A stretch of DNA of 64,000 nt from assembly GCF_000526335.1 (NCBI RefSeq), contig NZ_JAFW01000001.1:2790001-2854000 (forward strand), read 5' to 3'. The notes beneath the pieces are model-generated. The model was given only the letters and a program-made list of their open reading frames with translations, was not told where the DNA came from and made no database searches. The position numbers and the translations under genes are program-made. This stretch comes from Arthrobacter sp. 31Y (GTDB lineage: Bacteria > Actinomycetota > Actinomycetes > Actinomycetales > Micrococcaceae). Shown here in pieces: positions 26,702 through 35,700 of this stretch. Numbering within the stretch: position 1 is the first letter of the stretch; each line of letters starts with the position of its first letter.

Positions 26702-27060
26702 ACTTTGCTCCTGCGGGGCGTCAGTTGCTCATTTTTCCTACTGCTTATGAGTGTCCTGACAAGCTGAAAAGTGTTGGCGATTCAACGTGTCAAGAATTAC
26801 TTTTTGAGTCCGCGTCACGTTTCCGCAGGTCAGAGCACATATCCAGTGCCCAAGTCGTTGAACCCCGCACTGCGCCGTTGCCCTTTTCGGCCGCGTTGCG
26901 GTTCACCGACGGAGTTATCAGTGATGGGTGTGGCGGGTTCTGGGGCCCGCCCGGGGCGCCATCACTGATGTAAACCGGGCTAGTGCGGTCGGTCGTCTGA
27001 GTCGCGACCGACCGCACGACCCCGGTAGACGGCCGAAGTGCGTAAACCTAGACTGTCCGC
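26702..27060. other. Intergenic region with two hairpins
   Basis: No convincing gene. A long hairpin has outer arms ATCAGTGATGG (26917-26927) and CCATCACTGAT (26959-26969), with inner GGCGGG/CCCGCC pairing. A second, perfect 13-bp stem GTGCGGTCGGTCG closes over 9 bases (26983-27017). The leaderless -10 of the next gene (TAGACT, 27049-27054) ends the region. Confidence 0.55.
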
Positions 27061-27441
27061 ATGGCGCAGACCAAGCCCCGCAGCTTTCGCGCTGTTTCCC
27101 TGGCCTTCATTGCAGCCGTCTTCATGGCAGGCTGCGCGGGAAGCGGCACCAGTCCTTTCGTCGGCGTGTGGGGTGACACCAGCGACACCAAGCAACCTTC
27201 CCTGGACCTCAAGTCAGACGGCAATGCCAATGGAACTGATGGCTGCAACAGGCTCATGGGATCTTGGAAAGAGGACGGCAAGTCCATCTCGTTCGGGGGT
27301 TTCTCCTCCACCCAAATGGCCTGCGAAGGCGTGGATACCTGGCTTTCCAATGCTTCGACAGCCAAAATCCAGGAAGACGGGAAGCTGGCGGTTTTCGGCC
27401 AAGGAGGGGATGAGATCGGGACGCTCGCACCCGGCAAGTAA
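27061..27441 (+). CDS. META-domain-like lipoprotein
   Basis: 126 residues. A basic start, hydrophobic core and lipobox FMAGC give a lipid-anchored protein exported across the membrane. The mature part has the CNRLMGSW and [11 protein letters not shown] patterns of small META/HslJ-like domains. The gene is leaderless, with TAGACT six bases before ATG. The precise function is unknown. Confidence 0.7.
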   Translation: MAQTKPRSFRAVSLAFIAAVFMAGCAGSGTSPFVGVWGDTSDTKQPSLDLKSDGNANGTDGCNRLMGSWKEDGKSISFGGFSSTQMACEGVDTWLSNASTAKIQEDGKLAVFGQGGDEIGTLAPGK

Positions 27442-27490
27442 CCGGGGTCCCGTCCAGGCAGGGTTTCAACGAATCGTGGGGGACACCGTG

Positions 27491-28505
27491 GTGGATTCGA
27501 ATGTTGAGGGTGTGGAACAGGCAGTTTCAACCGGAACATTGCCCGGTTGGGATCAGGTCGATTCGCTGGTAGCAGCATCATACGAGCGGAACCGTGCGTG
27601 CAAGGCCGGCTCCGTGGCAGACTACATTCCCGTTCTCGCGCAAGCTGACCCTGATCTCTTTGGCGTCTGCGTGGTGGAGGTGGATGGCGGAGTGCATGTG
27701 GCCGGCGATGCCGAGGTGGAGTTCTCCATCCAGTCCATCTCCAAAGCCTTCGTGTACGCCCTGGTGTGCGAGGACCTCGGGCACTGTGGCTGACCTGGTG
27801 GGCGTGAACAACACTGGCTTGGCCTTCAATTCCGTGATCGCAATAGAACTCAATGACGGCCACCCCATGAATCCCATGGTCAACGCTGGCGCGCTGGCCA
27901 CCACCGCCCTGGTACCAGGCGCAAACCCGGACGATCAATGGGACAGCATTCACCAGGGACTGTCGGCTTTCGCGGGCCGTACGCTGGTGCTGGATCAGGA
28001 GGTCTACCGGTCCGAGGCCGCTACCAATACCCGGAACCGCGCCATTGCCCGGCTCTTGGAAAGCTACGGCAGGATGGACCGCGATCCGCTGGAAGTAGTG
28101 GATGTTTACACCAAGCAATGCTCACTGCGTGTCAGCGCACGGGACCTCGCCGTCATGGGCGCAACATTGGCCGATGGCGGGATCAATCCCGTGAGTGGCA
28201 AGCAGGTGGTTTCAGCTGCGGTATGCCGGGACACGCTTGCCATCCTTGCGGCCAACGGGCTGTACGAAAGATCCGGAGAATGGCTGTTTGAGATCGGGCT
28301 CCCGGGCAAATCCGGGGTGTCCGGTGGGCTGCTCACGGTTTCACCCGGCAAGGCCGGAATCGGGGCTTTCTCACCGCGGCTCGACTCCGCCGGTAACAGC
28401 GTCCGCGGGCAACAGGCCACCGCGTATCTGTCCCGGGTCCTGGGCTTGAATATCTTCGCATCCCAAGCGTACGCACCGGAGAGAAAGTCCTCCGAAGCCC
28501 GCTAG
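27491..28505 (+). pseudogene. glsA: Glutaminase, frameshifted
   Basis: The enzyme would hydrolyse glutamine to glutamate and ammonia. The first frame (GTG at 27491 or 27488 behind GGGGGA) carries [20 protein letters not shown] and the catalytic [14 protein letters not shown], then stops at about 27793 with LGHCG. The rest continues in another frame from about 27786: [68 protein letters not shown] and SGVSGGLLTVSPGKAGIG. The shift fits loss of two bases (such as AC in a CACACT run) at 27779-27786. It is either inactive or affected by a sequencing error. Confidence 0.85.
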
Positions 28506-28523
28506 CACTGCGGCGAGTGCACG

Positions 28524-29852
28524 CTACACAGAGTCGGGCTGCGTGTCTGCACCTTCCGGATCAGCGGTGCTGGAGGCCAAGGGGTTCTCGATTTCATCCG
28601 TCATCATGCGGGCCGCGAAGAGTGCCACGAAGGCCATGATGGGGCACACCAAACCGGCGATGGAGAAGATGAGCCAGATGGGAACCACCTCGGCCACAGG
28701 TCCGGCAAGGGCCATGGAAACCGGCATCAAGGCCAGCGAAACGAAGAAGTCCAGGCTGGAAATCCGGCCCAGCAAATGCCGTGGTACTCGTCGTTGCAGC
28801 AGCGTCCCCCAGATGACCATGCCAACTCCCTCGGTGGCACCGAAGATGAGCATGGCGGCGCCGAGCACCCAGAAATTGTCCATGAACCCGATCGCAGCAA
28901 CCGGCAGGCTTCCCAGCCCCCACGTCACCACCATCACGGTCAGGTAGCGCCGGGGGAGGCGGACCGTTGCCGTGGCCAGCGCGGCGGCGGCGCTGCCTAC
29001 TCCCATGACTGCCAGCAGGAAGCCGAACGTCCTCGAATCGCCGCCCAATTGATCGCGGACCACGAACGGAAGCAGGACCTCGATGGGACCGATCAGGAAA
29101 AGCACGGACAAACAGGCCCAGATCAGGGTCCACAGAAGCCACGGTGTGCGGATGGTGTAGCTGAATCCTTCCCGGAGGTCCTTGATCAGCGAGGATCTGC
29201 CAGCGTCCGGAGCTGTCGTTCCCGAAAGTGCACTGTCCGGAACGGCTCCACCCGAGCCAGGCGCCTGACGGCTCAGGAGGTTCACTATGCCGAACGCCAG
29301 CAAGTGGCATACGGCCACACCAGCCACGGCATGGGCCGGGGACAGCACCGCCACCAGGATTCCCGCGATTGCCGGACCCGCTGCCTGCTGCAAAACCGGC
29401 CGCACCGTTCCTTCCAACCCATTGGCAGCCAGAAGGTCGTCGGCGGGCAGGATTCGCGGAAGCATGGCCGAATACGCGGGGAAGAAAAATGCCTGGCCCA
29501 CGCCTATGACGAAGGCACCCACGGCCAGGTGCCACAGTTCAATGACATTGAACATGGCAAGGGCTGTGATGCTGGCTATGACGGCCAGGTTGGCGCCTTC
29601 CACCGCGATGATGAGGAGCCGCTGCGGGAACCGGTCGGCCGCGATACCGCCCGCCAGGACAAAGCCCACCAATCCGATGCTGGCTGCGGTGGCTACCAAT
29701 GACAGTTCAAGAGGACCGCCACCAAGGTGGATGACCTCATAAACCATCGCCACCGCCCACATGCCGGATCCGAAGATGGAAATGGACAGCGCGGAAATCA
29801 GCACCCGGAATTCCCGGTGTGCGAAGGGACGCAGCGCTCTCAGCGAGGCCAT
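28524..29852 (-). CDS. MFS exporter
   Basis: A 442-residue major facilitator protein with about 12 segments, of the MFS_3 (EntS-like) type: FAHREFRVLISALSISIFGS at the start, GGIAADRFPQRLLIIAVEG (loop 2-3 motif) and FPAYSAMLPRILPADDLLAA. A Ser/Pro/Gly-rich central loop lies near residue 205. It is leaderless (TAGGCT then six bases to ATG on the minus strand). The substrate is unknown; relatives export siderophores or drugs. Confidence 0.82.
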   Translation of the reverse strand: MASLRALRPFAHREFRVLISALSISIFGSGMWAVAMVYEVIHLGGGPLELSLVATAASIGLVGFVLAGGIAADRFPQRLLIIAVEGANLAVIASITALAMFNVIELWHLAVGAFVIGVGQAFFFPAYSAMLPRILPADDLLAANGLEGTVRPVLQQAAGPAIAGILVAVLSPAHAVAGVAVCHLLAFGIVNLLSRQAPGSGGAVPDSALSGTTAPDAGRSSLIKDLREGFSYTIRTPWLLWTLIWACLSVLFLIGPIEVLLPFVVRDQLGGDSRTFGFLLAVMGVGSAAAALATATVRLPRRYLTVMVVTWGLGSLPVAAIGFMDNFWVLGAAMLIFGATEGVGMVIWGTLLQRRVPRHLLGRISSLDFFVSLALMPVSMALAGPVAEVVPIWLIFSIAGLVCPIMAFVALFAARMMTDEIENPLASSTADPEGADTQPDSV

Positions 29853-29927
29853 CCCCTTAGCCTAAACCTGTGCGATGGCGTGGTGGTTGGCACCAGGTGT
29901 TTGGAACGAAGCCCGGGCGAAACTGAG

Positions 29928-30095
29928 TTAAGGAGCGCCCGACGGCGGCGCGTCGTCGTCGGCGATGTCCGCACCTTCTGCGGGGTCCTGGCTGTGCAAA
30001 CCGGTATCGTGCGGAACCCAGCCTTCAGTTTCACCCTCCGCAGGGGTGTCTGCGTGGTGCCGGACGGCAGGTTCGTTCTTGTCCGCGGCGTTCAT
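29928..30095 (-). CDS. Small acidic protein (55 residues)
   Basis: The ATG at 30095 behind GGACAGGAAG gives a 55-residue hydrophilic, acidic product (NAADKNEPAVRHHADTPAEG, then ADIADDDAPPSGAP). It is probably disordered. No family is recognised. It is divergent from the EcsC-like gene. Confidence 0.55.
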   Translation of the reverse strand: MNAADKNEPAVRHHADTPAEGETEGWVPHDTGLHSQDPAEGADIADDDAPPSGAP

Positions 30096-30294
30096 AACGG
30101 ATACTTCCTGTCCTTGCCTGGACTGCTTCCGTGAATGCATCCCAGTTTACGCCGGAGGATGGCCGTAGTGGGGTCCGCTCTCCGCGGAATACTGTCCACA
30201 TACGGCCTTCAACGGCACTCGCAAGGTGAGGGCGTGGCATAGGCTGAAGCCAGCAGTTCCCCGTGAAACGACTAACTGCCAAGGAGAGGTGAAG

Positions 30295-31110
30295 ATGCCC
30301 AAGCGCCCCAACCCGGCGGTGAAGATCGCCCAGGAAACAGCCCACAACGCAGTGTTTGATGCCGAAGGCAACGCCAAGCCCGGAGTGCACAATGTGCTGC
30401 TGAAAGCTGTGGAAGTCCAGCGGCCCCTGGTCCTGGCTAACCTCCGTCGGCTCCAACGCCGGCACCCCAATGATTCACCGGCGCAGCTGGCCGCCAAACT
30501 GGAACGCCACTACCTGCTTGCCATCTCCGGCGGGGGTGCAGCAGTGGGCGCTACCGCCGTCGTGCCTGGTATTGGCACCGCGGCATCGCTGGGACTCTCC
30601 GCGCTCGCAACCGTGGGCTTCCTGGAGACCACGGCGCTCTATGCGTCATCCCTGGCGGAGCTGCACGGAATCCGGCTGACTGATCCCGTTCGTGCTCAAA
30701 CCATGGTTATGGCCATCATGCTGGGAGAAGAAGGCACGTCCATGTTGGGCGCCCTGAGCGGCCAATCGCTGGGACGCGGCAAAGGCGTGACCAACGCGTG
30801 GGGCCGGACGCTGACCAAGAAGATTCCCGGAAGTGGATTCGGCGTCATCCGCGACTCCATCCAGCGCGCGTTCCTGAAGAACCTTCTGAAACGCCAAGGT
30901 ACCGCCTTCCTCGGACGTGCACTGCCGTTTGGCGTGGGCGCCGTGGTAGGCGGTGCGGGCAACCTGATGATGGGCCGGGCCGTGGTGTCCACCGCCAAGG
31001 AAGCGTTCGGACCGCTCCCGGATACCGTACCCGGCGAGTTGCTCCCGAACGCGCCAAGGAATGTCTTGAACACAACGCTGGAAGGCGGTAGCAGTGGATC
31101 TGAACGCTGA
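30295..31110 (+). CDS. EcsC-like hypothetical protein
   Basis: 271 residues from the ATG at 30295 behind AAGGAGAGG. A basic N-terminal region precedes a Gly/Ala-rich hydrophobic stretch (AISGGGAAVGATAVVPGIGT) and ASLGLSALATVGFLETTALY, a layout like EcsC-family proteins, though I hold this assignment loosely. A second Gly-rich hydrophobic stretch near the end (PFGVGAVVGGAGNLMMGRAV) could associate with the membrane. The stop overlaps the pxpA start by 17 bases. Confidence 0.6.
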   Translation: MPKRPNPAVKIAQETAHNAVFDAEGNAKPGVHNVLLKAVEVQRPLVLANLRRLQRRHPNDSPAQLAAKLERHYLLAISGGGAAVGATAVVPGIGTAASLGLSALATVGFLETTALYASSLAELHGIRLTDPVRAQTMVMAIMLGEEGTSMLGALSGQSLGRGKGVTNAWGRTLTKKIPGSGFGVIRDSIQRAFLKNLLKRQGTAFLGRALPFGVGAVVGGAGNLMMGRAVVSTAKEAFGPLPDTVPGELLPNAPRNVLNTTLEGGSSGSER

Positions 31111-31843
31111 CTTGGGGGAGTCTTTTGGCTCTTGGACCATGGGAGACGACGCCTCGATGTTCCGCATCGTGAGCAGCGCCAACGTGGCCTGCGGCTTCCA
31201 CGCGGGGGATCCCCTCACCATGCTGGACAGCTGCCGTGCGGCGTTTGAACTGGATGTCCGCGTCGGTGCCCACGTGGGGTACAGGGACCTGGCCGGCTTC
31301 GGCCGGCGTTCCCTGGACATGACCTTCGATGAGTTGTTCGGAGACGTCCTCTACCAACTGGGTGCCTTAGACGGCATGGCCCACGCGGTGGGAGCTTCAG
31401 TGGATTACGTGAAGCCCCACGGTGCGCTCTACAACAGGATCGTCCGCGACGCTGAGCAGGCTGAAGCCGTAGTGGCGGCCGTCCATGCCTATGATCCCGG
31501 GCTGCCGGTCCTGGGTTTGCCGGGGTCAGCATGGCTGACACTCGCTGAGGAAGCCGGGCACCCGGTGTTCCGCGAAGCATTCGTGGACCGGGCCTACCTC
31601 CCGGACGGGACGCTGGTACCCCGCACTCAGGAAGGCGCCGTGCTGCATGACGCTGACGCCGTCGTGGCCCAGGCCGTGCGGCTCGCAACGCGCAAGGAAG
31701 TATTGGCCATAGACGGAACCGTGGTGCCAGTGCAGGCCGATTCGCTGTGCATCCACGGCGATACGCCCGGTGCGGTGAACATGGCTGCTGCGGTTCGGGA
31801 GGGCCTTGAAAAGGCCGGCGTTCAGATCGAAGCGTTCGCATAG
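31094..31843 (+). CDS. pxpA: 5-oxoprolinase subunit A (LamB/YcsF family)
   Basis: A 249-residue protein starting at a GTG inside the previous gene. Motifs are DLNADLGESFGSWTMGDDAS near the start, ANVACGFHAGDP, GAHVGYRDLAGFGRRS, VDYVKPHGALYN, and FVDRAYLPDGTLVPRT. With PxpB and PxpC it hydrolyses 5-oxoproline to glutamate using ATP. Here pxpB is missing between A and C, so the complex is incomplete at this locus. Confidence 0.93.
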   Translation: MDLNADLGESFGSWTMGDDASMFRIVSSANVACGFHAGDPLTMLDSCRAAFELDVRVGAHVGYRDLAGFGRRSLDMTFDELFGDVLYQLGALDGMAHAVGASVDYVKPHGALYNRIVRDAEQAEAVVAAVHAYDPGLPVLGLPGSAWLTLAEEAGHPVFREAFVDRAYLPDGTLVPRTQEGAVLHDADAVVAQAVRLATRKEVLAIDGTVVPVQADSLCIHGDTPGAVNMAAAVREGLEKAGVQIEAFA

Positions 31844-31894
31844 ATCCGTGTCCGGTAGCTCTATGGCTGGTAACTCTGTGACTGGGGAGGTCTG

Positions 31895-32704
31895 ATGGGT
31901 GCGGTGGTGGTGGAGCCGGGATCGAGCACGCTGGTTCTCGGTCAGGAGCAGGTACTGGACCGCGCGTCCATGCATCTTGCCAATGCCCTTCTGGGTAACC
32001 CGGACTCTGCAGCCGGACTTGAGGTGCTGCTGGGTGGGCTGAAGCTAAGGTTCGTGACGGGCTCGGCCGTGGCGGTCACCGGCGCCGAGGGCATGGTCAC
32101 CCTCAACGGCAAAGAATTTCCACTGAACAGAGCGGTTCGTGTGCCTCCCGGAGCAGTGCTTGAGTTCGGCCCTGCCCTGTTTGGTCTCCGCTACTACGTG
32201 GGGGTCCAGGGCGGAATTTCGGCGCGAGGAGAGGCGGCGCAAGAAATGACGCTACGCGCTGGTGCGGCTCTGAAGTTCGGGCGGCCACTTGGCCATGGTT
32301 TCCCCGAGGTGAACCACCCCGCCCGGCGTGCTGTGGATCCGGAACGCCCCGTGGTGGTCAGGGCTTCGCGCGGGCCTCAGGCATCGAATTTCGACGACGG
32401 TACGTGGCTTCGATTGACCAGTGAACCTTGGATTCTCTCGCCGAAATCGGATCGGGTGGGTGCGCGACTCGCTGGCCGGCCGCTCCACGTTGCTGCTGCT
32501 TCCTTGGATGCCGCTACCGAAGCAGGCCAACCCCAACCGCTGGTATCGGGCTCTGTCCTGCTGCCGCCGTCGGGCCTTCCTGTTGTTGCCCTGGCCGGCC
32601 ACCCAGATACGGCCGAGTCGCCGGTGATCGCAGTGGTGCGGGACGAGGACCTGGACCTGATCGGCCAAGCACGGCCTGGTCAAATGGTGCATCTCTTGGG
32701 CTGA
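31895..32704 (+). CDS. pxpC: 5-oxoprolinase subunit C-like, shortened N-terminal part
   Basis: A 269-residue protein of the KipA/biotin-dependent carboxyltransferase-like family (ATG behind GGGGAGG). LDRASMHLANALLGNPDSAA, VTGAEGMVTLNG, FGLRYYVGVQGGISA and GLPVVALAGHPDTAESPVIA match the family. The N-terminal stretch that normally reads QDLGRPG...GVPRSGAL between the first strand and LDRA is replaced by a short LGQEQV. That segment is conserved and near the active site, so activity is doubtful. pxpB is absent upstream. It is probably a decaying or rebuilt operon. Confidence 0.75.
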   Translation: MGAVVVEPGSSTLVLGQEQVLDRASMHLANALLGNPDSAAGLEVLLGGLKLRFVTGSAVAVTGAEGMVTLNGKEFPLNRAVRVPPGAVLEFGPALFGLRYYVGVQGGISARGEAAQEMTLRAGAALKFGRPLGHGFPEVNHPARRAVDPERPVVVRASRGPQASNFDDGTWLRLTSEPWILSPKSDRVGARLAGRPLHVAAASLDAATEAGQPQPLVSGSVLLPPSGLPVVALAGHPDTAESPVIAVVRDEDLDLIGQARPGQMVHLLG

Positions 32705-32716
32705 GCCTGAGAAAAC

Positions 32717-32834
32717 TCAGCTCTGCCCTCTCTCGGCCAGCCGCTGGAGTTGCCAGGTATGCACATCGGCCAACCCTGCTCTGGATGAATTCGCTCTCGT
32801 GAACCAGAACGCCTTCAGCGACGTGCGTCAGCAT
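32717..32834 (-). pseudogene. Remnant of an MBL-fold metallo-hydrolase
   Basis: The minus-strand ATG at 32834 starts MLTHVAEGVLVHESEFIQS, like the N terminus of MBL-fold hydrolases. Within 20 codons the sense passes to another frame reading ADVHTWQLQRLAERGQS and stop, like a C terminus. The zinc-binding HxHxDH region is missing. The simplest reading is a large internal deletion leaving the two ends. Assignment rests on short segments. Confidence 0.4.
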
Positions 32835-32848
32835 GGCCTGGCCGTCCT

Positions 32849-33277
32849 TTAGAGCTTCTGCGCCAGCATGACCAGAATCCCGCTTGGACCGCGAAGATAC
32901 GTCAGCTTATATACGTCCTGATAATTCGCCACACCACGCAGCGGGTGGCATCCGTGCTTGGCAGCGATCTCAAGGGCGTGGTCGATGTCGTCAACTGAGA
33001 AAGCGACGCGGTGCATGCCGATCTCGTTGGGAAGGGTGGGATCAGTCTCTATCGCGTCAGGGTGGAGGTATTCGAAGAGCTCAAGTTGCCCGTTTCCGTC
33101 CGGGGTTTGGAGCACCGCAATTTTTGCGTGGTTGCCGTCTAACCCAACGGCGGTGTCGGCCCACTCACCGCTGACCGTGTCCCGGCCCAACACTGTGAGA
33201 CCGAGATCCGTGAAGAAGGCGATTGTTTCTTCAAGATCCCGAACCGCGATACCGACGTTCTCAAGTTTGATAGGCAT
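32849..33277 (-). CDS. VOC-superfamily (glyoxalase-like) protein
   Basis: 142 residues with two beta-alpha-beta-beta-beta units: LENVGIAVRDLEETIAFFTD then LELFEYLHPD, and GMHRVAFSVDDIDHALEI then VYKLTYLRGPSGILVMLA. Candidate metal ligands are the Glu/His of LFEY and GMHRV. It is leaderless (TAGCTT six bases before ATG). The substrate is unknown; methylmalonyl-CoA epimerase, lyase or dioxygenase-like roles are possible. Confidence 0.8.
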   Translation of the reverse strand: MPIKLENVGIAVRDLEETIAFFTDLGLTVLGRDTVSGEWADTAVGLDGNHAKIAVLQTPDGNGQLELFEYLHPDAIETDPTLPNEIGMHRVAFSVDDIDHALEIAAKHGCHPLRGVANYQDVYKLTYLRGPSGILVMLAQKL

Positions 33278-33317
33278 GCGTTGAAGCTACCAAGGCAGAC
33301 TGAATAGCTCCAGAGCC

Positions 33318-34664
33318 TTACCCAAACAGCAGATGCGCCACAGTGAAAATCGCCAAGCCGGCCAGCGCGCCCACCACGGTTCCGTTGATGCGGATGTACT
33401 GGAGGTCCTTGCCCACCTGAAGCTCGATCTTTTGCGAAGTTTCCTCGGCATCCCAGCGGGCCACGGTATCGGAGATGACGCCGGCGATGTCCGAACGGTA
33501 CGTGTTCACCAGATACCCGGCAGCATCGCCAATCCAGGTGTTGACCTTGCCAGCCAGTTCGTCGTCGTTGACCAGGCGATGACCAAAGTCGCGGACGGCG
33601 CTCTTGAAGCGCTGGCTCAGTTCGCTGTCGGGATCGTCGACGGCGTTGAGCAGCGCAGTCTTCACCGTTCCCCACGTGCGGGATGCCAGTTCGCGGACCT
33701 CGGGGTCGCCTAGGATCTGGGCTTTGATGGATTCGGCGCGCTCGATCATGGCGGGATCGTGCTGCAGGTCCTGGGCAAGATCCGCGAGGTAGGCGTCGAT
33801 CGACTGCCGTATCTGATGGTTCTGGTCCGCCTGTACTGCGCGAACGAATTTGGAGAGTTCCACGTACACGCGGTCACCCACCAGGCCGTCAACGAACGTG
33901 GGTACCCAGAGCGGTGAACGATCCGAGACGAGCCTGTTCACCGTTGTATGGTTGGCGTCCACCCAGTCGGCTGCGCGGTCAACCAGGAGGTCAACCAAGG
34001 TGTGGTGGTGACCGTCAGCGAAGATGCGCTCGGCCATCCGGCCCACGGGCGGTCCCCAGGGCGGGGTGAGCAGGTGCTTGCGGACCATGCCTTCGATCAC
34101 CGACTGAACGTCGTCGTCGTTCAGTACTGTGAACGCGCCGCGGATCACCGCGCCGCCTTCCTTGGCCACGCGCTCTGCACCGCCAGGTGCTGACAACCAG
34201 GTGCCAGCCTTGCGGGCAATGTCGATGCTCGCCAACTTCTCCTGCACAACCTCTTGGGACAGGAAATTGCTCTCGACGAAGTCGCTGAGCGATTCGCCGA
34301 TCTGGTCCTTACGACGCGGAATGATGGCGGTGTGCGGGATTTTCAGTCCCATGGGGTACTTGAACAGTGCGGTGACAGCGAACCAGTCGGCCAGCGCCCC
34401 CACCATGCCGCCTTCGGCTGCCGCGCGGACGTATTCAAGCCACGGGTACTGCTTCTGGAACGCGAAGGCCACCGTGAAGATCACCGCCATGGCGATCAGC
34501 AGAGCCAAGGCCAGCCGTTTCATGCGGAGCAACGCCGCTGCCTTCTCCATATCTCCCGCTGAGGGAGCGACGACGGCGGAAGTCCCTCGCGAGGGCGCGG
34601 CGCCAGCGGAGGGCGTGGGGATGGTGGCGTCTTCGGCTGGGATTTGTTCAGAGTTCACCTGCAT
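33318..34664 (-). CDS. DUF445 membrane protein
   Basis: 448 residues: a low-complexity start, a hydrophobic segment (LALALLIAMAVIFTVAFAF), then AAAEGGMVGALADWFAVTAL and IPHTAIIPRRKDQIGESLSD, which are diagnostic of DUF445. A long helical region precedes a C-terminal membrane segment (GTVVGALAGLAIFTVAHLLF). It is leaderless (TACGCT six bases before ATG). The function is unestablished. Confidence 0.88.
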   Translation of the reverse strand: MQVNSEQIPAEDATIPTPSAGAAPSRGTSAVVAPSAGDMEKAAALLRMKRLALALLIAMAVIFTVAFAFQKQYPWLEYVRAAAEGGMVGALADWFAVTALFKYPMGLKIPHTAIIPRRKDQIGESLSDFVESNFLSQEVVQEKLASIDIARKAGTWLSAPGGAERVAKEGGAVIRGAFTVLNDDDVQSVIEGMVRKHLLTPPWGPPVGRMAERIFADGHHHTLVDLLVDRAADWVDANHTTVNRLVSDRSPLWVPTFVDGLVGDRVYVELSKFVRAVQADQNHQIRQSIDAYLADLAQDLQHDPAMIERAESIKAQILGDPEVRELASRTWGTVKTALLNAVDDPDSELSQRFKSAVRDFGHRLVNDDELAGKVNTWIGDAAGYLVNTYRSDIAGVISDTVARWDAEETSQKIELQVGKDLQYIRINGTVVGALAGLAIFTVAHLLFG

Positions 34665-34714
34665 TAGCCCAGCGTAGCCCCCGGGCGTGCAGCGGGGTGG
34701 GCTAACGTGTCTGC

Positions 34715-35602
34715 ATGACTAGCGACGACTTCGCCCCAAGCCGGCCCAAGGTCTACGCCCACCGCGGCGCCAGTGCCGCCTTTGCCGAGCACACCCGGGC
34801 CGCCTATCTGAAGGCCATCGCCGACGGCGCCGACGGTGTGGAGTGCGACGTCCACTTGACCCGGGACCAACATGTTGTGCTGCTGCACGACGCGAACCTG
34901 GACCGGACTTCCACAGGCACGGGCCCGGTTGGTGAACACACGCTGGAGCAGCTCCGCGCGTTGGACTTCTCGTCGTGGAAGGGTGCACGGATCCCGGACG
35001 TCTATGGGGGAGTGTCTGATCAGTTCCTGACGTTGCCGGAATTACTGGATATCCTCCGCGCTGCAGGGCGTGACATTGGTTTGGCCATTGAACTCAAGCA
35101 CCCCAGCCCTTACGGACTGAAGCTGGAGGATAGTGTTCTTGCCCTGCTGGAAGAGGAAGGCTGGACGCCTGAGGAGTCCCGGCTGGAGAACATCCGGATC
35201 TCCTTTATGAGCTTTGATACTGACTCCGTTCAGCGCCTGTTGCAGAGCGTTCCCAAGGAATACATCTGCCAGTTGGTGGACGACTTCACCGTGAAAGAGA
35301 TCCGGCAGGAGCTCGGCCTCGGTTTCTTGACGGGCGGCGCTGTGGCCAACGTTATGCGGGCAACCCAGCTCGAGGCCGAACGGGTCCTTGATGCAGGCGA
35401 AGTACATATTGCCGGTCCGGGGATTGACTACATCCGGGAGCACGCACGCAACGTTCAGCGCTGGTTGGAGTCGGGACGGGTCTTCCGGGTGTGGACCGTT
35501 GACTCGGAGAGGGACGTGGCCCTGTGCCAGGGGCTTGGCATCCATGAAATAACCACCAACAAGCCGGCGCAGGTGCTCGCCCAGCTGATGGTGCCCAACT
35601 GA
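34715..35602 (+). CDS. Glycerophosphodiester phosphodiesterase
   Basis: A 295-residue TIM-barrel enzyme hydrolysing glycerophosphodiesters to glycerol 3-phosphate and an alcohol. Catalytic residues are in AHRGASAAFAEHT and DGVECDVHLT (Glu/Asp metal ligands), followed by HDANLDRTSTG. The C-terminal VWTVDSERDVALC helix fits the family. There is no signal peptide, so it is cytosolic. It is leaderless (TAACGT six bases before ATG). The stop lies within a long palindrome. Confidence 0.92.
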   Translation: MTSDDFAPSRPKVYAHRGASAAFAEHTRAAYLKAIADGADGVECDVHLTRDQHVVLLHDANLDRTSTGTGPVGEHTLEQLRALDFSSWKGARIPDVYGGVSDQFLTLPELLDILRAAGRDIGLAIELKHPSPYGLKLEDSVLALLEEEGWTPEESRLENIRISFMSFDTDSVQRLLQSVPKEYICQLVDDFTVKEIRQELGLGFLTGGAVANVMRATQLEAERVLDAGEVHIAGPGIDYIREHARNVQRWLESGRVFRVWTVDSERDVALCQGLGIHEITTNKPAQVLAQLMVPN

Positions 35603-35658
35603 GTAACAGCAAACGTTCCACTGAGCGCTCATTGGGACATGTGCTGTTACTCAGTTGG
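35595..35658. repeat. 64-base palindrome at the end of the phosphodiesterase gene
   Basis: The outer 16 bases (CCAACTGAGTAACAGC) pair perfectly with their partner, and the inner 16 pair at 12 of 16 positions down to TGAGC|GCTCA, so 28 of 32 positions match with no loop. The TGA stop of the upstream gene is inside. It is a strong terminator or an intergenic palindromic repeat. Confidence 0.75.
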
Positions 35659-35700
35659 GTCCGGCTTTGGGCGCCACCCTGCTTGTGATTGAGTGGTCTC

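Noticed and set aside
29850..29880. TTAGGCTAA near the MFS start as an iron box
   Set aside because: Only the core matches, and TAGGCT at the correct distance from ATG is better explained as a leaderless -10 box.
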